From Calamus simplicifolius (lineage: Eukaryota > Streptophyta > Magnoliopsida > Arecales > Arecaceae): a DNA stretch of 64,000 bases. Positions 1 through 9,631 of this stretch are shown piece after piece. The notes under the pieces were generated by a model that worked only from the letters and a program-made list of their open reading frames with translations, was not told where the DNA came from and made no database searches. The DNA lies in contig UESW01004555.1 of the NCBI GenBank assembly GCA_900491605.1, positions 62,001 through 126,000 on the forward strand, given 5' to 3'. A program made the translations under genes and the position numbers. Within the stretch, counting starts at the first letter, position 1. Each line of letters starts with the position of its first letter.

Positions 1-302
1 GGGAATTGACTCTTGTTGGCCTATAACAGCTGCTGGAATATCCTCTGGTTCACCATGACAGTACCAAACATAGTAATCAGGAACAAACCCCTTCTTACAC
101 AAATGCACCTTAACAGTTTCCACATCTCTGTAGGCTTTATTCTGACACCTGTGGAAGTTGCATGGGCACCTAATCCTAGGGCCATCCATCCAGTCAGGTT
201 GGCTACATGCAAATGCGATAAATTCTTCCAATCCATTCAGAAAATCTGGATTAGCAAGCCATCTTTTATCCTTGCATACATCCACGAGCGAGCCCCGCTC
301 AT
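1..302 (-). pseudogene. CACTA transposase N-terminal (transposase-associated) domain, partial
   Basis: Read leftwards from an ATG at 302-300, the frame gives a short SWMYARIKDGLL-like start. After a +1 shift near 255-265 it continues as NPDFLNGLEEF, then RIRCPC, a second Cys pair, VHLCKKGF and YYVWYCHGE. This is the zinc-binding-like transposase-associated domain (Pfam Transpos_assoc) found at the start of plant CACTA TNPD-type transposases. The order W-M-Y, E-E-F-I-x-F-A, C-P-C and G-x-V-P-x-Y-Y-x-W fits the family. An AG acceptor at 326-325 lies just upstream of the ATG, so the coding exon probably begins at 324. One base appears to be missing relative to the family, so this copy may be dead unless the shift is a sequencing error. 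The protein continues beyond the left edge. Confidence 0.75.
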
Positions 303-750
303 TTTTGACCGACTTATACAAAGTCTGGTAAATCATTAAATGAAACCACAAAATAAAACTATATTAGTATTACTAAATATATAACTAAATTATTTCTTGG
401 TCACAACTAAGGTTAATAACAACCATTTAAATCATTTATAAGTAACCAATTTTTTTTAGGCAACTAAGGTCCCTACCATGCAAGGGCGAGCCACGGCTAC
501 GATCCTTGGCGTGCTAGCAAGGACCGATGCACAGGTTCATGGCTAATGGGAGGGCTTGAGTTTGGGTCGGGCCGCAAGGCGGTGCGTTTAATCATGAGAC
601 TTCACAAGAATTCAAGTGTCTTAAATAATTCTACCTTCACTCCATGTCTATAAGGTAAGGCCCTATCCCATTCAAGAATATTTTTTGTGATATGTTATTC
701 TGCTATTAATTATCATCGATCGGTTACATTGAAATTTCAGCAGCATTTCC

Positions 751-801
751 CATATGTTCTCCTAAATGTGTGGTATATAAGCCACACTAGGAGAACGTAT
801 G
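751..801. repeat. Near-perfect inverted repeat (hairpin)
   Basis: CATATGTTCTCCTA at 751-764 pairs with TAGGAGAACGTATG at 788-801 with one mismatch. Inside it TGTGTGG pairs with CCACAC, leaving a short loop (TATATAAG). The stem is about 20 bp. It could be a tiny foldback MITE or a transcript hairpin. No target duplication was recognised. Confidence 0.6.
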
Positions 802-890
802 AGCAAATACAAACCAAAATCTCACCCAACGATGATTACTAGCAGACTAACATGTCGCAAGAAATATTTCCAAACTGTCCACCAGGACAA

Positions 891-929
891 TTTGAGAATT
901 TGCAAGACTAAGGCTTACAAATTCTCAAA
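891..929. repeat. Second inverted repeat (hairpin)
   Basis: TTTGAGAATTTGCAAG at 891-906 pairs with CTTACAAATTCTCAAA at 914-929, with two mismatches and a 7-base loop. It lies 90 bp from the hairpin at 751-801. Confidence 0.55.
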
Positions 930-1419
930 CGGGTCTAAAGGTTAAAGTGCTGTGATTATGGAAGTCCGAAGACAATCGAACTTATGCTTGTTATTCTTAA
1001 CTTCTTGTGAATTATACATGTAATCACTAACTTTTTAAGATTATTGTGTCAAATACAAATGTTTGCGAATACTAAAATGTAAATCATTGAAACTACTAAT
1101 TTGTTGCTGGAAATTAAATAATATTACAACAAGACTTTTTATTTAGCATTACATAATTTAATGCATCATTCAGTTTGCAGCAGAATATAAATAATCAAGA
1201 CATAACAAATGTAAATAAGTACAAATGCACAAATACTATTGCATAAACATTCTGCTTAAATTAATTATTGCATAAACATTATGCAAATTAAATAATAATA
1301 CAACAAGACTTCCTATCTAGCATTACAAATATTATTGAATAATCAAGACATAACAATCAGTCTATCCAAACAGCTCCGTGCCCCCCCTAACTAATTTTTT
1401 TTTTTAGTGACAGTGGCCA

Positions 1420-2045
1420 ATTTTTTTTTTTTTGAGTGACAGTGGCCTGGCCAGCCATGGCCGCCGGCCGCGGCCGGACTAGGGGGGGGGGGGGGGGGGT
1501 TTCCCCCCCCCCCCCCTATTAAGAAAAAAAAAAAATTTTGACAGTGGCTGGCCACCGTGGCCAGGCCACTGCCGGCCACGGCAGCGGCCGTGGCCGGAGA
1601 AGAAAAAAGGGGGGGGGGGCGGGGGGGTTTTCCCCCCCCCCTGTTAGAATTTTTTTTTTTTTTGACAGTGGCCTGGCCACCGTGGCCAGGCCACTGCCGG
1701 CCACGGCTGCGGCCGTGGCCGGAGAAGACGGCCACGGCAGCGGCCGTGGCTGCCTTGTCCGGCCGCGGCCACGGCCGTGGCCGGACAAGAAAAAAAGGGG
1801 GGGGGGGGGGGGGGGGGGTTCCCCCCCCCCCCCTGTTAAAATTTTTTTTTTTTTTGTGACAGTGGCCTGGCCACCGTGGCCAGGCCACTACCGGCCACGG
1901 CAGCGGCCGTGGCCGGACAAGAAAAAAAGGGCGGGGGGGTTCCCCCCCTGTTAAGAATTTTTTTTTTTTTTTTTGACAGTGGCCTGGCCACCGTGGCCAG
2001 GCCACTGCCGGCCACGGCAGCGGCTGTGGCCGGAGGGAAATCATT
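1420..2045. repeat. GC-palindrome / homopolymer minisatellite
   Basis: Units of roughly 110-190 bp repeat about four to five times. Each has (a) a T-run, (b) GACAGTGGCCTGGCCACCGT, (c) GGCCACGGCAGCGGCCGTGG, a self-complementary block that is sometimes doubled, (d) an AAGAAAAAAAG spacer, and (e) a long G-run facing a long C-run (up to about 20 bases). The G-run/C-run pair is itself a perfect palindrome. The long reading frames on both strands are low-complexity artefacts. In the minus-strand gene model the array lies within the first intron of the CACTA transposase transcript. Homopolymer lengths may be unreliable in the assembly. Confidence 0.8.
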
Positions 2046-2082
2046 AAAAAGAAATTTTTTTTTTTAGAGTGTGGGGGCTTAC

Positions 2083-2241
2083 CTTGGTCGAGAGAAGAAG
2101 CCGGAGTCGGATGAGAACGCCAGAGAGCCGGAGGGCCACAGGGGAGGCGCCGGAGCAGCGAGGTGGGAGCCGAAATTTTTAGAGCTCGGCGGCGGCTAGG
2201 TCAAGACGGGGAAGAAGAAGAAGAGAAGGCTGGATTATATA
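2083..2241 (-). promoter_or_regulatory. Putative CACTA transposase promoter and non-coding first exon
   Basis: On the minus strand TATATAA (2241-2235) is followed by a pyrimidine-rich CTTCTCTTCTTCTTCTTCC leader, a GC-rich segment, and a good splice donor ACCAAG|GTAAGC with the GT at 2082-2081. This sits exactly between the subterminal repeats and the transposase, where an En/Spm-type promoter is expected. Transcription start and exon end are inferred from sequence signals only. Confidence 0.45.
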
Positions 2242-3290
2242 AGTATTTAGCGATGCAATTATTTGCGTCGCTATATGGTCGCAATATTTTTTTTAATTTA
2301 TTATGTCTTAGCGACGCATTAGTGCGTCGCTAATCCATCGTTAATATGGTTTTATTATTTTATGAAAAAATAGCGACGCCAATAATTGCGTCGCTAATGC
2401 GTCGCTAACTTGGCGCCAACATCCGGTGGGAAATTTATTTTTATTTTCTAAGAATTGCGTCGCTAAGGCGTCGCAATAATTTTTTAATATTTTAAATTGA
2501 TTAAAATAATAACGCGATGCAATCAGTGCATCGCAATAATTTTTAAATATTTTTAAATGATAATATTTAAAATTTATGATAATAATTGCGATGCAAAAAT
2601 ACATCGCAATAATTTTTTAATATTTTTAATCAGCTATATGTATTTTAATAATATAATTGCGATGCATATATTTGTCGCAATATTTGTTTATTTTTTTAAA
2701 AAAAATGCATCGCTAAGACATTGCAGTAATTTTTTAATATTTATAAATGATATTATTTATAATTAATGTTAATAATTGCGATGAAAAATTGCACCGCAAT
2801 ATATTTTATAAAATTTTTAATTACATAAATTTAATTTAAAAATATTGCGATGCAACTTATGCGTCGCAATATTATATTTATTTTATTTATTAATACTAAA
2901 AAAATTTGTTTTTACTAAAAATAATTGCGACGCATAAATTTCGTCGCAATATTTGTTTTTTTTTCTAAAAATGCGTCGCTACGGAGTCGCAAAAATTCTT
3001 AATTATTTATTAATGATAATATTAATAATTTATGATAATAATTGCGATGCCTTAGTGCGTCGCAATAATTTTTTAATATTTTTAATTAGATATATTTATT
3101 TTGAAATAATTGCGATGCAAATTATGCGTCGCAATATTATATTTTTTATTTATTAATACTGATAAAAATTATATTTACTTAAAATATTGCGACGCATACA
3201 TTGCGTCGCAATATTTGTTTAATTTTTCTTCTAAAATGCGTTGCTACGGCGTCGCAATAATTTTATAATTTTTTTAAAACTTTTTCATAA
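2242..3290. repeat. CACTA subterminal repeats, inner block
   Basis: AT-rich DNA with many copies, in both orientations, of a GCGACGCA / TGCGTCGC core, commonly as TTGCGACGCA or TTAGCGACGC. Degenerate versions (GCGATGCA) are mixed in. Copies tend to come as inverted pairs separated by a few bases. Dense subterminal motifs of this kind are the binding sites for the TNPA-like transposase component in known CACTA elements. The exact binding motif of this family is inferred. Confidence 0.8.
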
Positions 3291-3317
3291 CTTTTTTTTT
3301 TTGAGTAATTATAAGTG

Positions 3318-4955
3318 ATCCGACGTTTTCGATCGATCAAAGCCCTAATCCCGATCGGCCACGACCGATCTCGGACCGTGGCAATCGGTTCGATTCCAGA
3401 CTGATGCGATCGGTCCGACATCGCTGGCGATCCGACGGTTCCAATCGATCCAAGCCGTGATCCCGATCGGCCACCGATCTCGGACCGTGGCGATCGGTCC
3501 GATCGGCGACGATCCGACGGTTGCGATCGATCCAAGCCCTGATCCTGATCGGCCACGACCGATCCCGGACCCTTGTGATCAGTCCAAGATCGCTGGCGAT
3601 CCGACGGTTGCAATCGATCCAAGCCGTGATCCCGATCGACCACGACCGATCTCGAACCGTAGCGATCGGTACGATCGGCGACGATCCAACGGTTGCGATC
3701 GATCCAAGCCCTCATCCCGATCGGCCATGACCGATTCCAGACCGATGCGATCGGTCCGACATCGCTGGCAATCCGACGGTTCCAATCGATCCAAGCCGTG
3801 ATCCCGATCGGCCATGACCGATCTCGGACCGTGGCGATCGGTCCGATCGGCGACGATCCGACGGTTGCGATCGATCCAAGCCCTCATCCCGATCGGCCAT
3901 GACCGATTCCAGACCGATGCGATCCGTCCGACATCGCTTGCGATCCGACGGTTGCGATCGATCCAAGCCGTGATCCCGATCGGCCACGACCTATCTCGGA
4001 CCATTGCAATCCATCCGAGATCGGCGACGATCCGACGGTTGTGATCGATCCAAGCCATGATCCCGATCGGCCATAACCGATCTCGGACCTTGGCGATCGG
4101 TCCGATCGGTGACGATTCGATGGTTGCAATCGATCCAAGCCCTGATCCCGATCGGCCACGACCGATCCCGGACCATTGCGATCGGTCCAAGATCGCTGGC
4201 GATCCAACGGTTGCAATCAATCCAAGCCGTGATCCCGATCGGCCACGACCGATCTCGGACCGTGGCGATCGGTCCGATCGGCGACGATCCAACGGTTGCG
4301 ATCGATCCAAGCCCTCATCCCGATCGGCCATGACCGATTCCAGACCGATGCGATCTGTCCGACATCGCTAGCGATCCGACGGTTGCGATCGATCCAAGCC
4401 ATGATCTCGATCGGCCATGGCCTATCTCGGACCGTTGCAATCCGTCTGAGATCGGCGACGATCCAACGGTTGCGATCAATCCAAGCTGTGATCCCGATCG
4501 GCCATGACCGATCTCGGACCTTGACGATCGGTCCGATCGGCGATGATCCGACGGTTGCGATCGATCCAAGCCCTGATTCCGATCGGCCACGATCGATCCC
4601 GGACCGTTGCGATCGGTCCAACATCGCTGGCGATCTGATGGTTGCAATCGATCCAAGCCCTGATCCCGATCAGCCACGACCGATCTCGAACCATGGCGAT
4701 CGGTCCGATCGGCAACGATTCGACGATTGCGATCGATCCAAGCCCTCATCCCGATCGGCCATGACCGATTCCAGACCGATGCGATCGGTCCGAGATCGCT
4801 GACGATCCAATGGTTGCGATCGATCCAAGCCCTGATTCCGATCGACCACGACCGATCTCGAACCGTGGCGATCGGTCCGATCGGTGACGATCCAAGGGTT
4901 GCGATCGATCCAAGCTCTTATTCCGATCGGTCACGATCGATTTTGGATCGATCGC
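3318..4955. repeat. ~86-bp tandem array rich in CGATCG, inside the CACTA subterminal region
   Basis: About 19 units of 85-87 bp. Unit starts checked at 3511, 3598, 3683 and 3770 give steps of 87, 85 and 87. The core reads GATCCGACGGTTGCGATCGA, then TCCAAGCCCTGATCCCGATC and further GATCGG words. Two unit types, distinguished by CGCTGGC versus CGGCGAC before the next unit, tend to alternate, suggesting ~172-bp dimers. Every frame stays open on both strands because the unit lacks stop codons, so the apparent proteins (Arg/Asp/Ser/Ile-rich) are not genes. The array interrupts the GCGACGCA subterminal repeats and joins them again at 4949. Confidence 0.9.
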
Positions 4956-5982
4956 TATTTAACATAATTAATTTTTTTAAATATATTGCGACGCAAAGGG
5001 TTGCGTCGTAATTTTTTAATATGATAATTATATTATATAAAAATTAATTTTAATTATAATAATTACAACGCAACAAGTGTGTCGCTATATTAAAACATAA
5101 TTTCTCTAATTAATTTTTTGGCTTATTACGTCGCTAATGCGTCGTTATTTAACATAATTAATTTTTAAAAACATTGCAACGCACTGTGTTACATCGCAAT
5201 TAGTTTTTCTCATATTTATACTTTATAAAATATAATTTTATTTAAAATAATTGCAATGCATTTATTGCATCGCTAAATTAAAAAATAATTTTAATTTATT
5301 TTCTGGTTTATTGCGTTGCTAATGCGTCGTTATTTAAAATATTTAATTTTTTTCAAAACATTGCGACGCACTGAGTTGCATCGCAATATTTTTTTAAATA
5401 TTTAGACTTTAAAAAATTTAATTTCATTTAAATTATTTGCGACGCAATTGGTGCGTTGCTAAATTAAAAATAATTTTTCTAATTTTTTGATTTATTGCAT
5501 CGCTAATGCGTCGCTATTTAATATATTTAATTCTTTTAAAAACATTGCGACGCACTGTGTTGCATCGTAATATTTTTTTTTGATATTTAAATTTTATAAA
5601 ATTTAATTTCATTTAAATTATTTGTGACGCAATTGATGTGTCACTAAATTAAAAATAATTTTTCTAATTTTTTATTTTATTGCGTCGCTAATGCGTCGCT
5701 ATTTAACATATTTAATTCTGTTAAAAACATTGCGACGCACTGAGTTGCGTCGCAATATTTTTTTTGATATTTATATTTAATAAAAAATTAATTTAAAAAT
5801 ATTGCGATGCCTTATTTGCGTCGCAATATTAAAAATTTAATTTTTTTTGATTTTTTGGTTAATTGAGTCGCTAATGCGTCGCTAATTGCGTCGCAATATT
5901 TTGTTGTCACAGAGGCGTCGCAAAGTGGTCGCAATTTAGCGACGCATATTTGCGTCGCTAAATTTGCGTCGCTATTTCAGTA
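4949..5982. repeat. CACTA subterminal repeats, outer block (~185-bp units)
   Basis: GCGTCGCTATTTAA-type starts occur at about 4949, 5138, 5324, 5509 and 5693, giving steps of 189, 186, 185 and 184 bp. Each unit holds an inverted GCGACGCA...TTGCGTCGC pair in AT-rich DNA. The last 100 bp before the terminus packs the motif most densely. This is the terminus-proximal transposase-binding region by analogy with other CACTA elements. Confidence 0.85.
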
Positions 5983-5995
5983 TTTTCTTGTAGTG
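5983..5995 (-). repeat. CACTA terminal inverted repeat (5' end of element)
   Basis: TTTTCTTGTAGTG on the plus strand is CACTACAAGAAAA on the minus strand, the standard plant CACTA terminus. It abuts interrupted copia coding sequence. Confidence 0.9.
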
Positions 5996-6462
5996 ACAGC
6001 CGAACAAGTAATATATTCGGCTTTCATAGTGGATAGGACAGTGCAACTTTGTTTCTTACTACACCAAGTGATAGCTCCTCCGCCAAAAATGAACAAATAT
6101 TCTGTGATGGATCTACGCTCGTCCCTATCACCAGCCCAATCAGAGTAACAAAAACCCCTTAATCTCAAATCTCTACCCTGATAGTATAGGATGAGATTGG
6201 CAGTACCATGAAGGTAACGAAAAATCCTTTTAAGTGCAATCCAATGAGCAAGTCCTGGATTACTTTGGTATCGGCTAACCAAGCCGACTGCAAAGCAAAC
6301 GTCAGGGCGAGTACATAATATAGCGTACATCAAACTCCCTACTGCACTAGCATAGAAGATCCTGCTCATCTTTTCTCTCTCCTCATCAGTTCTAGGGCAC
6401 TGATCAATGCTTAAAGTACAATCTTTCTCTATTGGGGTATCAATGGGTTTAGAATAGTGCAT
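5996..6462 (-). pseudogene. Copia-A RNase H and RT tail, truncated by CACTA
   Basis: Minus strand. The segment holds VGSLMYAILCTRPDV, then LHWIALKRIFRYLHGT-like and FCYSDWAGD (the DSDWAG motif of copia RNase H), GGAITWCSKKQ and STMKAEYI, the last conserved block of Ty1/copia RNase H. Coding is cut at 5996 by the CACTA terminus, and the final residues of the frame are translated transposon sequence. It is offset in frame from the RT segment just upstream (6469-6858). Confidence 0.85.
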
Positions 6463-6468
6463 TCGGAA

Positions 6469-6858
6469 TCATTCTAAGACTTTCTCAATATACGTTTCTT
6501 GTGACAAACCAAGAAACCTCTTAGCACGATTCCTTAGGATTCTCACTCCCAGCACAAAATTCGCCTCACCCATATCCTTCATCTCAAAGACAGAGGACAA
6601 CCACTCCTTAGTGGCATTGATCACTCCTATAGAACTCCCAGCAATTAGGATGTCATCTACATACAACGCCAAAATCAGAATCCCATCGTCTAATTTCTTA
6701 ATGTACACACAGTGGTCCTCCTCAATCATATCTAAGCCAATCGATGTAATGGCTTTATGAAACTTGAGGTACCATTGCCTAGATGACTGCTTGAGACCAT
6801 ATATGGATCTTCTAAGGCGGCACACTTTGTCCTCCTGTCCTTTGGTCACAAAGCCCAA
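6469..6858 (-). pseudogene. Copia-A reverse transcriptase, C-terminal half
   Basis: Minus-strand frame with CRLRRSIYGLKQSSRQWY, the copia SLYGLKQ block, and LALYVDDILIAG containing the catalytic Y-V-D-D, followed by FEMKDMGEANFVLGV. These are the standard RT blocks in correct order. A TAA stop separates it from the upstream RT half (6862-7284), so the polyprotein is broken. Confidence 0.85.
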
Positions 6859-6861
6859 GGG

Positions 6862-7284
6862 TTAATCCATATAGATCTCTTCATCCAGGATTCCATTAAG
6901 AAACGCTGTTTTAGCATTCATTTGATGTAGATCCAAGTCTAAATGGGCTACAGTAGCTAGGATCAGGCGAATGGAGACAAATCTCACCACAGGAGAAAAT
7001 GTCTCCTCATAGTCTGCACCCTCCATCTGGGTATAGCCCTTTGCCACAAGATGAGCCTTGTACTTATCAATTGATCCATCAGCCTTGCACTTTATCTTAA
7101 GAACCCATTTATTTCCTATAGATTTGCGCCCAGACGGAAGGTCTACCAAGTCCCACACATGATTCTTGGCCATCGATACCATCTCATCTTCCATCGCAGC
7201 TTGCCACTCACTATGAGCATGTGAATCGAGTGCCTCTTCAATAGAAGTAGGCTCATCTGGATCCAACGGAGTGCAGAGAAACAC
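6862..7284 (-). pseudogene. Copia-A reverse transcriptase, N-terminal half
   Basis: Minus-strand frame with WQAAMEDEMVSMAKN, WVLKIKCKADGSI, the Y-KAHLVAKGYTQ block, EETFSPVVRF and AKTAFLNGILDEEIYMD. The last is the copia D-V-K-x-A-F-L-N-G block with N in place of the usual first catalytic Asp (MNAKTAFLNG), a likely inactivating change. It is separated from the integrase tail by a frame change near 7290-7310. Confidence 0.85.
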
Positions 7285-7308
7285 ATTTCCTTCGATCCCA
7301 AAATATCA

Positions 7309-7900
7309 TCATGGAATATGACCATGTTTGCTTCTCCGTAACTGCGGATCTGGACCCTGAGGACCGCTCTCATGTGGTGCATCAACTCTCATGGGTGAGC
7401 TCCTACTTGGCTCAGCTTGTGCGCATCCACTATCTGGTGCAGCACTCCCACTGGGCCTAGCATTCCCACTATCTATGGCGATTTCTGAGACAGGTCGAAT
7501 ATCCCCTCTCTCGCTAGAGAGAGGAGGAAGGTCCTCCTGTAACTCATACAGGGACAGATCCTTTCTAATGTCACCAATGCTCGAGAAGTCATTCTCTAGA
7601 AAATCCACGTCTCTGGATCCCACTTCAGTCAACCCTCCATCAGGATGCACACCATACATCACGTAACCCTTCGAATTCTCAGGGTACCTGATGAACACCT
7701 TTTTGCTGGCTTTAGGACCCAGCTTTTCCATCTTATGAGAGGCATTATGAATATATCCTGCTGAGCCCCAAGAGCGCAAATGATCCACAGAGGGTCGCGC
7801 ACCATACCATAGCTCATATGGAGTAGAGGGCATTATTTTACTAGGTACACAGTTAAGGATGTAGGCAGCATTCAACAATGCATCTCCCTAGAAACTAATT
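7309..7900 (-). pseudogene. Copia-A integrase C-terminal part
   Basis: Minus-strand frame beginning LLNAAYILNCVPSK, then TPYELWYGARPSVDHLRSWG, the standard end of the copia integrase core, followed by KKVFIRYPENSKGY and a Ser/Pro-rich linker to RT. The start is cut at 7900/7901 by the Sirevirus. The matching N-terminal half ends at 18449 on the far side. A stop codon lies between the insertion point and LLNAAY. Confidence 0.85.
7896..7900. repeat. Target-site duplication TAATT (left copy)
   Basis: Identical to 18449-18453 on the other side of the Sirevirus. Removing the element plus one copy rejoins Copia-A integrase coding. Confidence 0.9.
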
Positions 7901-9570
7901 TGTTGGGGAGATTGTTGAGAATTTGTTGCCCCAATCTTATTGATTTTGATGATTACCAAAAGCCATGAGTATATTAAAAGATGCAATGAGTTTATGAATT
8001 TATTTAGAACAATGGATGAGAATGTTAAAGTATAACTTTAATCAATTTGAAAGTAACTTCAAGCTCCTTGTTTAAGCTTTCAAAAGAAATTTTATACTTC
8101 ATATGATACTCAATGAGTTTTTGGAACATTTCTTGAATTGATTCCTAATGACAATTTTATTATATTCAAGTCAAAAATTTGATTTAAAATTGATCTGGAA
8201 CGAATTTCAAGTCAATCAGAAAATTCTCTGATTTTTGATACGTTCCGGAGCCGACTCTAGAGTTTCAAAGTCGACTCCACTCAGAATACAGAAATGACTG
8301 TCTGTCTCGAGTCGACCCATGTGATTTCTCGAGTCGACCCCCGATTCTGTCGAGCCGACTCCATGACTGTGTGAGTCGACTCCGCTCAGACACCAGAGGT
8401 GTATTTTTCTGAGCATTTGCGAGTCGACCCCCAACTTTTCATGAGTCGACCCCCGACTTTCAGGAGTCGACACTTTATTTTTGATGAGTCGACCCTTAGA
8501 CTTTCTGAGTATTTCTATTTTTGGTATCTCGACTTCGAGCCGACTCGCGGAAAGCAGGAGTCGACTCCAGCAAATCTGGGCGAGATTTTTTCGAATGCCA
8601 ACTCAGCGTCAACGGTAAGATTTTTAATTAACGGCTATTTTTCTTTGTTTCTAACGGCTATATTTTTGCAGAATCTATAAATAGAGAAGCCGTTTTCAAA
8701 TCAGACATACAAATAGAGAGATATTCACTTCAAAAGAAAAGAAGAGAAAAATCAAAAAATAGAGCTTCATTTGAAAAAATCCGAGATTCAAAATTAAAGT
8801 GAAAGAAAAAGAGTAAAATCAAAGGAAGCTCTTTCTGTGCTCAAGCTCAACAATCCAAGGAAGCTTCAGAAGAAAATCCAAGAGCTACTCAAGAGCATCT
8901 CAAGTGATTTTCAACACTCAAAGAAAAGAGGAAAAGCTCAAATCAACTCCAACGTACATTCCGTGAAGAATCCGAGCTGAGGCCCGATTCTACACTTCAA
9001 AAGAGTTGAGGAAAAGAAGAAAAGAAGAAAAGCTCAAAAGCCAACCATCTGCAAATCAGGCTTTTCTAAACTTTATTCTTATATTTGTTTATCTTCTCAT
9101 TGAGGAGCTTTGTAACTGAAAAACAATATTTCTATTCTTTGTGTCTAGTTCAATCTGGGGGATTGAACTAGTGGAGGTAGTCTTACCTCGGTACAAGCTT
9201 GGTAAAGCTTGGGTTAGGGTTTTTGTGCTGGTGAGCCCTTGAAAACCAGCTGGGTTCGTTGTGATCCCGGAAAAATAACAAGTTTGAGTTGTGAGCTTGT
9301 AAAACAACTCTGCTGTAATCAAGGAAGATTATATAGTGTGGACCCAAGTGAATCTTGGGAGTAGACGTAGGTGTTGGATACACCGAACCACTATAAAATC
9401 TTTGTGTTTGCCGTGCTTTCATTGACTCTTTCTCTATCTCTGTGTTATTCACTGCACTTTTAATTTACATTGCTACTGCCTTCATTCATCTTAAACAAAC
9501 TATTTTAAAAGGCTAATTTTTAAAGAACCCAATTCACCCCCCCCCTCTTGGGTTGTCATCTGGGCCAACA
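7901..9570 (+). repeat. Sirevirus 5' LTR
   Basis: Starts TGTTGGGGAG, ends TCTGGGCCAACA. It is nearly identical to 16781-18448. A TATAAATAG box lies at 8676-8684. Upstream of it (about 8247-8573) are around a dozen copies of GAGTCGACYC or GAGCCGACTC, a palindromic word probably in the promoter-enhancer part of U3. Reading frames inside are spurious. Confidence 0.95.
8247..8573. promoter_or_regulatory. Cluster of GAGTCGACYC palindromes in the U3 of the Sirevirus LTR
   Basis: About twelve copies of GAGTCGACTC, GAGTCGACCC or GAGCCGACTC in 330 bp, ending about 100 bp before the TATA box at 8676. The perfect form GAGTCGACTC is its own reverse complement, so it could be a dimeric binding site. The cluster is repeated in the 3' LTR (about 17126-17452) and a shorter one lies at 14606-14787. 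The regulatory role is inference. Confidence 0.5.
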
Positions 9571-9572
9571 AT

Positions 9573-9584
9573 TGGTATCAGAGC
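9573..9584 (+). other. Primer binding site (tRNA-iMet)
   Basis: TGGTATCAGAGC two bases after the 5' LTR end. It is complementary to the 3' end of plant initiator Met-tRNA, the usual primer of Ty1/copia reverse transcription. Confidence 0.9.
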
Positions 9585-9631
9585 TAGTGCTCATTAGACT
9601 TTGATCACACGATCAAGAGCTAAAGATCCAA

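Larger units (their letters stand above)
303..1390. other. AT-rich non-coding stretch inside the CACTA element
   Basis: I see no credible gene here. On the minus strand it would form part of the first intron of the transposase transcript, between the donor at 2082 and the acceptor at 326-325. It holds two strong hairpins (751-801 and 891-929), described separately, and short repeated AT-rich phrases such as CATAAACATT at about 1240 and 1270. Confidence 0.5.
1..5995 (-). mobile_element. CACTA (En/Spm) DNA transposon, 5' part, runs off left edge
   Basis: Read on the minus strand, the element begins at 5995 with the classic plant CACTA terminus CACTACAAGAAAA. It continues through about 3.7 kb of subterminal repeats (5982 to 2242), a TATA box and probable non-coding exon (2241-2083), a 1.75-kb putative intron, and the start of a transposase-associated domain (302 to 1). 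The other terminus and most of the transposase lie outside the window. It has inserted into the RNase H region of an older minus-strand copia element; the coding frame of that element is interrupted exactly at 5996. CACTA elements duplicate 3 bp, and the bases beside the terminus (5996-5998, ACA on the plus strand) are the expected duplication, but the partner is not visible. Confidence 0.85.

Noticed and set aside
470..600. Possible tRNA or structural RNA near CAAGGGCGAGCCACGG
   Set aside because: No cloverleaf or conserved A/B-box arrangement could be laid out.
1391..2067. Long Pro/Ala/Gly/Arg frames on both strands (up to 217 codons)
   Set aside because: They are translations of a G-run/C-run and GGCCACGG palindromic minisatellite and overlap each other in several frames.
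3263..5011. Many overlapping Arg/Asp/Ser-rich frames
   Set aside because: They come from an 86-bp satellite with no stop codons in most frames; same peptide repeats appear on both strands.
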